From Paraprevotella xylaniphila YIT 11841 (GTDB lineage: Bacteria; Bacteroidota; Bacteroidia; Bacteroidales; Bacteroidaceae), in NCBI RefSeq assembly GCF_000205165.1, contig NZ_GL883891.1, positions 1 to 57,737 on the forward strand: 57,737 nt of DNA, read 5' to 3'. The translations under genes were made by a program, and so were the position numbers. Under the pieces are notes generated by a model that worked only from the letters and a program-made list of their open reading frames with translations, did not search any database and was not told the DNA's origin. Each line of letters begins with the position of its first letter. Within the stretch, counting starts at the first letter, position 1. Positions 1 to 8,036 of this stretch are shown piece by piece.

Positions 1-30
1 GGCTACGGCTATTTTCATATCCTTTTTCAT
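1..30 (-). CDS. ugd: 5' end of probable UDP-glucose 6-dehydrogenase (partial)
   Basis: Ten codons are visible before the window ends, reading MKKDMKIAVA on the minus strand. The string MKIAVA is how many Bacteroidales UDP-glucose/UDP-ManNAc dehydrogenases begin, where it leads into the first beta strand of the NAD-binding Rossmann fold (usually followed by GTGYVG, which would lie outside). The true start may be the second Met (base 18). These enzymes make UDP-glucuronate or a related uronic sugar for capsule or exopolysaccharide, which fits the upxY-type gene upstream on the same strand. Identification rests on ten residues plus context and could be wrong; another Rossmann-fold enzyme is the main alternative. 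Confidence 0.4.
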   Translation of the reverse strand, partial: MKKDMKIAVA

Positions 31-51
31 TTGATGAGTATAGATTTATTA

Positions 52-79
52 CCTTACTTTGCGAACGAGCAAAGTAAGG
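52..79. promoter_or_regulatory. perfect hairpin ahead of the ugd-like start
   Basis: An 11-bp perfect inverted repeat (CCTTACTTTGC / GCAAAGTAAGG) with a 6-base loop lies 22 bases upstream of the partial gene. The minus strand also holds TTACTTTG, one base off the Bacteroidales -7 consensus. It could be a leader hairpin or an operator; there is no T-tract, so it is not an obvious terminator. Confidence 0.4.
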
Positions 80-440
80 CTACAATGTTTCACTTATTCT
101 TTGGATTCCGGACAAACATGCCTCTTTCTTCCTCTACAAGGAGTTTTGTCGGGAAAAGGGTTCGCATCCTTCATACTTTTTGTATATCAGCATATTAAGG
201 TGAATTCTGTCATAAAAAATCCTTCACAATCCTTTCACTTTTGAAGCTTACGAAAATGTTACTATAATCTATCATTCAATAGGTTAAGGTGAAATCTTTT
301 GCTCCCCATTCGGAAAGCACGTGTCATCGGCGGTTTATCCAATCACCCAATCTTTCAGCGTATGCCGTTCCATGTCAAAGTTGATTCCGATTTTCACCAC
401 GGACAGGCCGCACAAGGCGAAACGTTCGGATGTGCAATAG

Positions 441-448
441 CAAAGGTA
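441..448 (-). promoter_or_regulatory. candidate promoter -7 box between upxY and ugd
   Basis: TACCTTTG on the minus strand matches TAnnTTTG exactly and lies 46 bp past the end of the antiterminator gene. It could give the downstream ugd-like gene its own transcript, about 410 bases upstream of the coding start. The rest of the 31-493 gap holds the hairpin at 52-79 and no convincing gene. Confidence 0.35.
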
Positions 449-493
449 CAAAAATGAAGTGTGGCGTAAAAACATTATTGCGGAAATCTTCGC

Positions 494-1033
494 TTACAGA
501 AGCTGTATGAATTCCGGTTCTACCTCCACGGCGGCTGCCAACAACATAGGCAGTTCCACTAACAGGCGTTTCACGGTAGTGCCACGTACTGTGACGAGGC
601 TGCCTTCGTAGCCGTGGAGCGGACCGCCGATGATGCGTATTCTGCGGTTGCGCATGGCCGGGGTGATTTCTTCGGGACGGTAGTATTTGGAAGAGATGGA
701 GGAGGACACGGCACGGATGAAACAGTCCATGTCGGCTTCGCGTACGGTCATGGGTTCCTTGAAGCCACCATGCACGTAACGGTATTGCAATCTGAGGCCG
801 GGTGCCATGAACGGGTCGAGCACGTCGTGTGTGCTGTGGGCGAAAAGCAAGTCACGCATGTAGGGCACATCTTTCCATTCTTGTTTTCCACCCTGCGTCA
901 CAACTTTTCTGACTAACGGTGTGAAACATTTTATTCCTTTTCCCGTCAATTTATCAAAAGCCGATAGCTTGGAGTTGGGACGGCTTAGGTCGCGCAAGAC
1001 ATACCATTGAGGCGTTTCGTCCATCTTTCTCAA
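494..1033 (-). CDS. UpxY-family transcription antiterminator (NusG-like)
   Basis: A 179-residue protein with the layout of NusG/RfaH specialised paralogues: an N-terminal NGN domain starting at the WYVLRDLSRPN segment (about residues 10-110), then a KOW-type C-terminal domain around residues 130-175 (IRIIGGPLHGYEGSLVTVRGTTVKR split by a conserved GxxxGxxG turn). In Bacteroides, UpxY proteins are the first genes of capsular polysaccharide operons and let RNA polymerase read through a terminator in their own operon's leader. Here it is first after an invertible promoter and a ugd-like gene follows on the same strand, which supports that role. No UpxZ partner is visible in the 460 bp downstream. 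Start could be residue 4 (base 1024). Confidence 0.85.
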   Translation of the reverse strand: MRKMDETPQWYVLRDLSRPNSKLSAFDKLTGKGIKCFTPLVRKVVTQGGKQEWKDVPYMRDLLFAHSTHDVLDPFMAPGLRLQYRYVHGGFKEPMTVREADMDCFIRAVSSSISSKYYRPEEITPAMRNRRIRIIGGPLHGYEGSLVTVRGTTVKRLLVELPMLLAAAVEVEPEFIQLL

Positions 1034-1052
1034 AGGGGTACTTTTATTACTC

Positions 1053-1087
1053 CAACTTGTCTTTGCATTTTCTTGTTAGACAAGTTG
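1053..1087 (-). promoter_or_regulatory. leader hairpin of the upxY-type transcript
   Basis: CAACTTGTC pairs with GACAAGTTG across a 17-base loop, 20 bases before the coding start and downstream of the invertible promoter. UpxY-type antiterminators act on the untranslated leader of their own operon, so this hairpin is a candidate part of that recognition region. No function is shown by sequence alone. Confidence 0.35.
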
Positions 1088-1199
1088 TTATGTGGATGTT
1101 TCCAAAATATATGGGATTTTGAATCGCAATCCATTACGTTTTTCAACCGTATGTTTGTCATTCCGTTTTCCCTCGGCACTTGCATGCTGTTCATGTGGT

Positions 1200-1222
1200 C
1201 TATCTCTTCACAAGAGATGAAC
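1200..1222. repeat. left arm of invertible promoter IR
   Basis: This 23-bp arm is a perfect inverted copy of 1408-1430. The arm is itself a near palindrome: ATCTCTT, a 3-base centre (cac, centre at 1210), then AAGAGAT. The same core with a different centre occurs at 57509-57530 and 57716-57737. Confidence 0.85.
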
Positions 1223-1229
1223 CACGTCG

Positions 1230-1256
1230 CAAAGATATACAAAAAAAGTCAATAAA
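1230..1256 (-). promoter_or_regulatory. invertible promoter, ON orientation toward upxY
   Basis: TATCTTTG (1237-1230, minus strand) is an exact TAnnTTTG -7 box. TTTA sits about 19 bases upstream in the -33 region, a weak match. The box lies 20 bp inside the centre of the left arm and reads leftward into the antiterminator gene 200 bp away, so the sequenced orientation is the one expected to express the polysaccharide locus. Inversion of 1223-1407 would point it away. Confidence 0.75.
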
Positions 1257-1407
1257 GTGCTAAGTAACAACGAAAAAAAATGCATTTGTTTTCCGTTCAT
1301 TGTTTTGCAAAATCGTGTTTGCTCAACGAAAAACAAATAAAGGCTGATTCTGATAAACCAACTAATCAAATGGAATACAGCATCTTACGCATCAAAAGCT
1401 CTAATTA

Positions 1408-1430
1408 GTTCATCTCTTGTGAAGAGATAG
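1408..1430. repeat. right arm of invertible promoter IR
   Basis: Exact reverse complement of 1200-1222, with its core centre (gtg) at 1420. The two core centres are 210 bp apart and enclose 185 bp of A+T-rich sequence with no gene. Confidence 0.85.
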
Positions 1431-1472
1431 GCCCATTCCCCCAATCTTTTTTTCATCCCCTTACACAGGGAG

Positions 1473-1803
1473 TTTCCAAAAACATGTTTCATCTTTCAGG
1501 ATTCACCGTAACTATTTGGTATAAAGCGTATTGGCAGGCTGAACGATAAAAAGGCCATCTTTCAGCCTCTTGTCATGTAGAAGAACGGAAATCAATCTGC
1601 GCCAAACGAAAAATCATTCGGCTGAGAATGATTTTTCGTTTGGCGCAGAAAAAAAGTGTGTCATGACGAGATCGGTTTCCACCTCTCTGCAAGGCACGGC
1701 TGAAATATGGGCTGAAAGATAGCCGGATGAAAGTTCAGCTTATAAGTGATTTGTTATAAGTGTGTTATAATGTAACCTGAAAGATGAAACATGTTTTTGG
1801 AAA
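1473..1803. repeat. element bounded by a 28-bp perfect inverted repeat
   Basis: Bases 1473-1500 and 1776-1803 are exact reverse complements (28 bp). The similarity runs on imperfectly outward on both sides (TACACAGGGAG against TACAGAGAGAA), giving termini of roughly 40-45 bp. The 275-bp interior has no gene but contains the hairpin at 1597-1648 and the short direct repeat TTATAAGTG near 1740-1765. It could be a small non-autonomous transposable element (MITE) or a second invertible segment. No clear target-site duplication was found and neither arm has a TAnnTTTG box just inside it. Confidence 0.6.
1597..1648. terminator. 22-bp perfect hairpin downstream of the leftward GH43 gene
   Basis: The arms 1597-1618 and 1627-1648 are perfectly complementary with an 8-base loop. 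The outermost bases read CTGCGCCAAACGAAAAATC. It lies 190 bp beyond the stop of the GH43 gene at 1838, so it can act as a terminator for it. It is also built from the 22-nt repeat module seen at three other sites in the window. Confidence 0.5.
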
Positions 1804-1837
1804 TTCTCTCTGTAGAGGCTTTTACGGAAAAATATCT

Positions 1838-3502
1838 TTATCTTGAAGGATTGTCCGATGTGGCGTATAAGCCTATGCAGGCACCGATAAAACCGCCGGA
1901 ACGGTTCGTACTCAGGTTGACGGCATCCACGCCTCGGGCCATCAGCATCCAATGGCTGCCGGTGGAGTAGTAGAAATCATAATAACGGCCTTTGCCACAG
2001 ATTTTCAGTTTGACGGGAGCGGCGGTTTCTTTTTCGTCCAAGAACACTGTGCTTATGCGTACCGTTTCCTTTTCCGACCGGGTCAGCGTGAGGGCAGGTT
2101 TGCCGCCTACCAACGTCTTTCCGAACACGAAATTGTATTCCTCGTTTTGCAACAGGGTGAAACCGGCCAATTCCTTGGCAGAACGGGGTGTGAATGTCAC
2201 CTCCGTTTCGGCAGTGAACGTGTGGTGCTGCTGCCGTGCGAATAGGGCTGAGGGGGATTCCTTTTGCGAAATATTCACTGGTTTGGCATGGAGGGCCAAT
2301 CCCTTTCCGTCGAGGGTGTAAAAGTCCGACGGGTTGCGCAAGAACATCCAACGGATGTCCAACGTGTCCGAGGCGAAGCGGTCGCAATATCCGAAGTTTC
2401 CCGTCAGGTGGTTTTCCTTGGGTTGCAACCCTTCCTTTTCGTTGACCGTGGGGATGGCCTTGTCCTTTTCCAAGATGGTCGGCCATCCGTTCTCCCAACT
2501 TACCGGCAAGAGGTAAGTGTCCCGCCCCGTATTGTAGAAGTCTTCCTCATACGGGCGGCAAGCCAGGAACACGGCATACCAGTCACCGTCCGGCGTGGAC
2601 ACGAGGTCGGCGTGTCCGGCACTGGTCACGATGTCCGGCCGCTGTGGGTCCAATCCCGTGCGTTGTGTCAGGATGGGGTTGCCATCGGTGAACTCTTCCC
2701 AAGGGCCTTCCGGTTTCTTCGAACGGAAGATGACTTCGGAGTGCCATGCGCCCGTACCTCCTTCGGCGCACATCAGGTAATAATATTTGCCGATGCGGTA
2801 CAAGTGTGGGCCCTCTATCCAGATAGGATTCTCCTGCACATGGCTGCCCGAACGTACGATTTCGATTGGGTCGCCCACCACGCTGTCGCCTTCCACGTCG
2901 AAATAGTGGAGCATGATGCTGCGTTCGCCTTCGTATACATGTCCGCCTACCGGTTCGTCGTTATTTACGATATATCCGCGTCCGTCCTTGTCGAAAAAGA
3001 AAGAGGGGTCGATGCCTCCCACTTTGGGCAGGTAAATGGGTTCGCTCCACCCTTTGGCCGGGTCTTTCGTCTTTACGAAGAAATTTCCGGCTCCCACGTT
3101 GGTCGTGATCATGTAGAAGGTCTTGTTCTTTTCGTTGTAAGTGATGGCCGGCGCGAAGATGCCTCCCGACACGTTTTGGCGGTCAAGCGGGAGCTGCGAC
3201 TTGCGGTCGAGCACATGTCCCAGTTGTGTCCAGTTCACGAGGTCCTTGCTCGTGAAGATGGGCACGCCGGGGAAAAACGAGAAAGAAGAGTTGACCAAAT
3301 AATAGGTGTCCCCCTTGCGGCAGATGGAAGGGTCGGGATAGAACCCGGCCAGAATCGGATTGAAGTACTGGTTGTGCGGATTGATTTCCTTGTTGAAACG
3401 GCTGTCGTCCCCATTGTATGAGAAATAGTTGAAATGTGCCGTTTGTGCTGTGGCAACCATATTGGCCATCATCAGGATAGAGAGAGATAATACATGTTTC
3501 AT
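1838..3502 (-). CDS. GH43 family beta-xylosidase / alpha-L-arabinofuranosidase
   Basis: A 554-residue exported enzyme. The signal peptide ends near residue 20 (MVATAQ, no lipobox Cys), so it is probably periplasmic. The five-bladed GH43 propeller spans about residues 48-350. The catalytic trio is visible: Asp57 in FYPDPS (base), Asp165 in GGIDPSFFF (pKa modulator), Glu230 in WIEGPHLY (acid). A C-terminal concanavalin-like module (about 370-550) follows, as in beta-xylosidases of this family, and it usually completes the active site. It should release terminal xylose or arabinose from oligosaccharides. It is divergent from the other GH43 gene at 3838; both belong to the utilisation locus. The C-terminus ends close to the usual position. 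Confidence 0.88.
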   Translation of the reverse strand: MKHVLSLSILMMANMVATAQTAHFNYFSYNGDDSRFNKEINPHNQYFNPILAGFYPDPSICRKGDTYYLVNSSFSFFPGVPIFTSKDLVNWTQLGHVLDRKSQLPLDRQNVSGGIFAPAITYNEKNKTFYMITTNVGAGNFFVKTKDPAKGWSEPIYLPKVGGIDPSFFFDKDGRGYIVNNDEPVGGHVYEGERSIMLHYFDVEGDSVVGDPIEIVRSGSHVQENPIWIEGPHLYRIGKYYYLMCAEGGTGAWHSEVIFRSKKPEGPWEEFTDGNPILTQRTGLDPQRPDIVTSAGHADLVSTPDGDWYAVFLACRPYEEDFYNTGRDTYLLPVSWENGWPTILEKDKAIPTVNEKEGLQPKENHLTGNFGYCDRFASDTLDIRWMFLRNPSDFYTLDGKGLALHAKPVNISQKESPSALFARQQHHTFTAETEVTFTPRSAKELAGFTLLQNEEYNFVFGKTLVGGKPALTLTRSEKETVRISTVFLDEKETAAPVKLKICGKGRYYDFYYSTGSHWMLMARGVDAVNLSTNRSGGFIGACIGLYATSDNPSR

Positions 3503-3595
3503 TGTTTATACTATATACTTTTTTATTTGTTGACTTCAAGTGTTTGCGTTTTTCCCCTCTTCAATACCTATGTGGGGTAATTTCGGCAAATGTTG

Positions 3596-3603
3596 CAAAT
3601 ATA
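3596..3603 (-). promoter_or_regulatory. -7 box of the leftward GH43 gene
   Basis: TATATTTG on the minus strand is an exact TAnnTTTG match, about 94 bases ahead of the start codon. The 3503-3837 gap holds this and the divergent promoter at 3796; no gene was seen in it. Confidence 0.5.
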
Positions 3604-3795
3604 GGAAAGACATCGTTTCGTGTTTTTATTTGATGTCGCAGATGTTTTATGTCATGTATCAATGCGGTGTGCTTTCGTTTTTTTACCGGTGTGCTTCCTT
3701 TATTTTAAATGGTTGGAAGTATCCGTTTGTGGTAGGATTGGACATGGAGCAAATCTTCTGTTACATAGAAAGAAAAGCGTTGCCGGAATAATGAT

Positions 3796-3803
3796 TAAGT
3801 TTG
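3796..3803 (+). promoter_or_regulatory. -7 box of the rightward GH43 gene
   Basis: TAAGTTTG matches TAnnTTTG and lies 35 bases before the start codon. TTG occurs 16 bases upstream (3780), a poor -33 match, as expected for a promoter that needs an activator. Confidence 0.45.
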
Positions 3804-3837
3804 CCATCGTTCATTTATATGTTTAAAACCAAAGAGA

Positions 3838-5367
3838 ATGAAAAAGAATCTTTTTGCATGGGCTGTCGCCTACATGTTGGCTGCCGGAGAGGCCGGGGCG
3901 CAGAATCCTATCATACAGACACGTTACACGGCCGACCCGGCAGCTTGCGTTTATGGGGATACCCTCTATCTTTATACCAGTGTGGACAACGAGGAGGGGG
4001 AAGGCTACCAGAAAACCATTTGGCAACTGTACACAACCACGGACATGGTGAACTGGACCGACTGCGGCACGGTGGCGTCGTTGGCTGATTTCAGTTGGGC
4101 CGGTGACAACGGGGCGTGGGCGCCCCATGTGGTTCCGCGTGACGGGAAATGGTACATGTATGCCCCGATCCACATGCGGGGTATCGGTGTGTTGGTGGGG
4201 CAGTCTCCTTGCGGGCCTTGGCGGGATCCGTTGCAACGCGCCCTTATCAACCATGACATACGCGACATCGACCCGACCGTTTTTATTGATGACGACGGGC
4301 AGGCTTACTTGTATTGGGGAAATAACGGGCTGTGGTATGTGAAGCTGACCCGGAGCATGGTAGACTACAATGGCGAAATCATGGAAATTCCTTTGACGGA
4401 AGAGACGGTGGGCGGATATGAAGAGAAATACAAGGACGAGAACGGTGAGGAGCAAACCCGTCTGGTGGGCGTTGACAAGTATGAGGAAGGGCCTTGGGCG
4501 TATAAACGTGGAGAAAAATACTATCTGGTTTATGCCGCAGGCGGGATTCCCGAACATTTGTCTTATTCAATGAGCGATTCGCCTACTGGCCCATGGAAAT
4601 ATCAAGGACGCATCATGGACTCTCCCGACGGGAGTTTTACGACCCACCCATCCGTGGTGGATTTCAAGGGACGTAGCTACATTTTCTATCATAATGGCAA
4701 ACTTAAGGGAGGAAGCGGTTTCCGGCGTTCGGTCTGCGTGGAGCAATTCGAGTATAATGCGGATGGTACGATTCCCCATATCCCGATGACCAAGAAAGGG
4801 GTATCTGAGCCGGTGGCCCATGTGTCGCCCTACGCCCGGCAGGAGGCCGAGATGATAGCTTTGTCGGTAGGGGTACGTACGGCACAGGATGAAAGCCGGG
4901 GTGTCTATTTGGATTCGCTCGACATGGGGGATTATGTGAAGGTGAAAGCCGTGGATTTCGGCGAGGAAGGGGCGCGGAGCGTACGGCTGTGCGTACGGCA
5001 GCGGGAGAATGACGGGTTCATACAGGTGTGTATCGATAGCCAGTCGAATGTGGTGGCCACGGTAGACGTGTCCGGTGTGCAGGATTGGGTGGAACTGGCC
5101 GCTGACCTGAACGAGGTGGTCACTGGGGTGCACGACATATATTTCCGTTTCCGTGCCACGGATACTGAGAAGCGGAATGAACTCATGCAATTCGACTATT
5201 GGTACTTTTTGCCACAGACGGTGTCGGGTGTGGAATCCCGTGAAGCCGTAACCGGTAGCCGGGACGGGGTGTCCGGACCGTACGACTTGTCCGGGCGGCG
5301 TATTGCGCAGCCGGGAAGAGGCATATATATAAAAGGTGGAAAAAAATACGTGGGACAGCCTTTTTGA
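3838..5367 (+). CDS. GH43 arabinofuranosidase/xylosidase with CBM6-like domain
   Basis: A 509-residue exported enzyme with a signal peptide (about residues 1-22, cleavage near GAQN). GH43 propeller at about 24-320 with Asp33 (YTADPA), Asp145 (DIDPTVFIDDDG) and Glu217 (YEEGPW) as the catalytic trio. A jelly-roll module of CBM6 type follows (about 335-465, EAEMIALSVGVRT...GVYLDSLDMGDYVK region), typical of arabinoxylan arabinofuranohydrolases. The last 35 residues hold the short tail YDLSGRR...GIYIKGGKK, shared in form with two other exported proteins of this locus, so it may be attached to or displayed at the surface. Substrate is inferred; xylan with arabinose side chains is the best guess. 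Confidence 0.87.
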   Translation: MKKNLFAWAVAYMLAAGEAGAQNPIIQTRYTADPAACVYGDTLYLYTSVDNEEGEGYQKTIWQLYTTTDMVNWTDCGTVASLADFSWAGDNGAWAPHVVPRDGKWYMYAPIHMRGIGVLVGQSPCGPWRDPLQRALINHDIRDIDPTVFIDDDGQAYLYWGNNGLWYVKLTRSMVDYNGEIMEIPLTEETVGGYEEKYKDENGEEQTRLVGVDKYEEGPWAYKRGEKYYLVYAAGGIPEHLSYSMSDSPTGPWKYQGRIMDSPDGSFTTHPSVVDFKGRSYIFYHNGKLKGGSGFRRSVCVEQFEYNADGTIPHIPMTKKGVSEPVAHVSPYARQEAEMIALSVGVRTAQDESRGVYLDSLDMGDYVKVKAVDFGEEGARSVRLCVRQRENDGFIQVCIDSQSNVVATVDVSGVQDWVELAADLNEVVTGVHDIYFRFRATDTEKRNELMQFDYWYFLPQTVSGVESREAVTGSRDGVSGPYDLSGRRIAQPGRGIYIKGGKKYVGQPF

Positions 5368-5422
5368 TTCATGCCGCAAACAACGTGCGACATAAAATAA
5401 AGTGCTAATGGCTATTTCAGCC

Positions 5423-5430
5423 TACCTTTA
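5423..5430 (+). promoter_or_regulatory. candidate -7 box of the sus-like operon
   Basis: TACCTTTA is one base off TAnnTTTG and lies 36 bases before the first operon gene. No good -33 box is seen, which fits a promoter controlled by the hybrid regulator at 26146. Confidence 0.35.
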
Positions 5431-5465
5431 CGCTTGGAAATAGAATTTAACCAATAAAAACAAAA

Positions 5466-8015
5466 ATGAAAAATAGTCTTTGTCATCGATTTAAAGTAAA
5501 GACCTTTGCGGCGGCTGCCTTGTTGGCGGCGTTTGGAATGCAATCGTGTCAGGACGAAAACCTGGTCGGGCAACCCACGTGGCTGAATAATTCCATTTAT
5601 GGCTGGTTGCAGGAACAAGGTAATTATGAATACACGCTTCGTCTCATCAACGATTTGAACATGGCAAGCGTTTTGAACCAAACAGGAAGCAAGACCTTGT
5701 TTGCTGCTGACGATGCGGCTTTTGAAGCTTTTTTCAAAGAGAACGGTTGGAACGTGAAGAACTATGGGCAGTTGTCCGTGGCCCAGAAAAAGATGTTGCT
5801 CAACAGTTCCATGGTGAACAATGCTTACCTGATAGAGCTGCTGTCGAACGTCCCGGGCAATCCTCCGCAAGAGGGGATGTGCATGCGCCGCGAGGTGGCG
5901 TTGAGCGTCTACGATTCCGTGGCACGGATCATGCCGGAGGACATGCCCCAAACCAAATATTGGAATAAGGTGCGCGGACGTAAAGACGGGGTTCTCCTGA
6001 TGCGGGACAACAGCAGTGCGCCCATGATACACTTGTTGCCAAGGTTCATGAAGACCAACAACATCACGGATGGCGACTTGGCCAAGTTGACGAATGGCAA
6101 ATCCTTGTCTGCGGCAGAGTCGTGGGTGAACGGCATAAAGGTGTTGGCTCCCACGGACATCACGTGCAAGAACGGCTACGTGCAAAAGGTGGAGGAAGTA
6201 ATCACGCCGGCAGACAACATGGCGGAAATCATCCATAAGCATCCCGTCATGAGCGAGTGGGCCAAACTGTTGGATTTGTACAGTGCCCCTATTTATGACG
6301 CTGCTGCCACACGGGAATACAACCGGCTGTATAATACGTCGGATTCTGTCTATGTGTTGCGTTATTTCGCGAAGCAAGCCAATGGCGGGTCGAATTTGCA
6401 GGATCCCGATAACATACAGAACCAAGTGCCCGGTTATTTGGAATTCGACCCGGAGTGGAACCAGTATATGTACACTAACACCTATAACAAGACGCTGAAC
6501 TATGATTGCGGTGCCATGTTGGTGCCGACCAATGCGGCTTTGGAAAAGTGGTGGGACGGAGAAGGCAAGGCGCTCCAGGATGTGTATGACTCTTTGGTCA
6601 ACGTGGACATCAATGTGTTGAACAAATTAATCAATGTCAACATGATTACTTCATTCGTCGACCATGTGCCGTCCAAGTTCGAGAGTATCACCAACGATGC
6701 CAAAGTGAGCATGGGAGTAAAGGAAGAGGATGTGGACAGTTGTTTTATGGGGTGTAACGGGGTGGTTTACCTGACGAATAAGGTCTTTGCCCCGGCTGCC
6801 TATCGTTCCGTTTCTTTTCCGGCCTTGGTGCGTCGCAACACCACCATGGGCGTGGTGTACTGGGCCATCGAGCAATTAGGGTTGGATGCCTACCTGAATT
6901 CAATGGATACGCGTTACAGCCTGATACTTCCTACGAATGAAGCTTTTTTGAAGTATGTGGATCCCTGCACCTATGGCAAAGGGACATCTACGCTTTATGA
7001 GTTCTTTTGGGATACTGACAGGCAGAACGTGGGAGCTTACAAATACCAGTATGATATGGCCACGGGGACGATTTTGGATCCCGATAATAAAGAAACCGTT
7101 TATGCCAACAGTTCTTCCGGCAAGGACAATGACGCGGTCATGAACCGCCTGAGCGACATCATGGAAAATGTAATTGTCGTGGGTGACATTGAGGACGGGC
7201 ATACTTATTACAAGACGAAAGGCGGAGGGACTATCAAGGTAGAAGGGCACGGAACTGATATCAAAATCAGCGGCGGCTTGCAGATTGAGCAAAATGCTCC
7301 TCTCAGTGTTTCTACGATTTATGACCAGACGGAAAACGGTAACGGAAAAGCCTACGTGATTGATGATGAGATCTTGATGACAAGCCGTAAGTCTGTTTAC
7401 CAGACATTGACAGAACATGAGGAGTATTCCCGCTTCCTGGAACTGTTGAGCGGCGGCGACCCGGATTCGACGGATTATAACTTGCTGACATCCCAAATAG
7501 ATGACAAGTATTCCTGTGTAGACCAGAACATACGCCTGTTCGAGACATACAATTACACGGTCTATGTGCCGACCAACAAGGCCATAGAGGAATTGCACGA
7601 GAAAGGTGTCCTTCCGTATTGGGAAGACTTTGATAATGCGACCGACCCCGATGCCCGTTACAGGATTAAAAACAGGATTGTGAATTTCTTGCGTTACCAT
7701 ATACAGGATAATTCCGTGTACATTGGTGACGGGAGCGAAAGCGGGGTCAAATATGAAACGGCCAAGCTGAATCCGGCCAACCGGCGTTTTTACAGTGTGA
7801 CAGTGGACAAGGAGGGCAATGACGGCATGACGGTGACCGACAACCTTGGACGGACACGGCGCGTGGTGACCACCGAAGGGCTTTACAACAACATGTGCCG
7901 TGAATATGCTTTCGATACGGGGAAGAACACCATATACACCTCGTCATACGCCGTGGTGCATTTGATTGACGGGGCATTGATGTATGACGAAGAGCAAATG
8001 GAGAAATATGAATAA
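5466..8015 (+). CDS. multi-FAS1 (fasciclin) surface lipoprotein
   Basis: An 849-residue lipoprotein: Lys-rich start, hydrophobic stretch, then the lipobox Cys at residue 28 (GMQSC) followed by QDEN. Up to four FAS1-like domains can be seen from the repeated pattern of a hydrophobic 'LF/ILxPTNxAF' strand followed by a helix and an 'xxHI' segment: about 50-240, 340-430, 440-590 and 640-848. First gene of a seven-gene operon, 21 bp before the susC-like gene. In this position Bacteroidales loci usually have, after SusD, surface glycan-binding proteins, so I infer a glycan- or protein-binding role at the cell surface. The FAS1 family is known for adhesion; no enzymatic motif is seen. Confidence 0.8.
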   Translation: MKNSLCHRFKVKTFAAAALLAAFGMQSCQDENLVGQPTWLNNSIYGWLQEQGNYEYTLRLINDLNMASVLNQTGSKTLFAADDAAFEAFFKENGWNVKNYGQLSVAQKKMLLNSSMVNNAYLIELLSNVPGNPPQEGMCMRREVALSVYDSVARIMPEDMPQTKYWNKVRGRKDGVLLMRDNSSAPMIHLLPRFMKTNNITDGDLAKLTNGKSLSAAESWVNGIKVLAPTDITCKNGYVQKVEEVITPADNMAEIIHKHPVMSEWAKLLDLYSAPIYDAAATREYNRLYNTSDSVYVLRYFAKQANGGSNLQDPDNIQNQVPGYLEFDPEWNQYMYTNTYNKTLNYDCGAMLVPTNAALEKWWDGEGKALQDVYDSLVNVDINVLNKLINVNMITSFVDHVPSKFESITNDAKVSMGVKEEDVDSCFMGCNGVVYLTNKVFAPAAYRSVSFPALVRRNTTMGVVYWAIEQLGLDAYLNSMDTRYSLILPTNEAFLKYVDPCTYGKGTSTLYEFFWDTDRQNVGAYKYQYDMATGTILDPDNKETVYANSSSGKDNDAVMNRLSDIMENVIVVGDIEDGHTYYKTKGGGTIKVEGHGTDIKISGGLQIEQNAPLSVSTIYDQTENGNGKAYVIDDEILMTSRKSVYQTLTEHEEYSRFLELLSGGDPDSTDYNLLTSQIDDKYSCVDQNIRLFETYNYTVYVPTNKAIEELHEKGVLPYWEDFDNATDPDARYRIKNRIVNFLRYHIQDNSVYIGDGSESGVKYETAKLNPANRRFYSVTVDKEGNDGMTVTDNLGRTRRVVTTEGLYNNMCREYAFDTGKNTIYTSSYAVVHLIDGALMYDEEQMEKYE

Positions 8016-8036
8016 CAGGTAATGTCGAATTGATAA

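Noticed and set aside
338-455. Open minus-strand frame ending ERHTLKDWVIG between upxY and ugd
   Set aside because: No plausible start codon except a Met 15 residues before the stop, and it overlaps a candidate promoter; perhaps a gene remnant but not supportable.
2264-3421. 385-codon open frame on the plus strand
   Set aside because: Antisense to the GH43 gene whose catalytic motifs and signal peptide are clear; codon pattern is a mirror of that gene.
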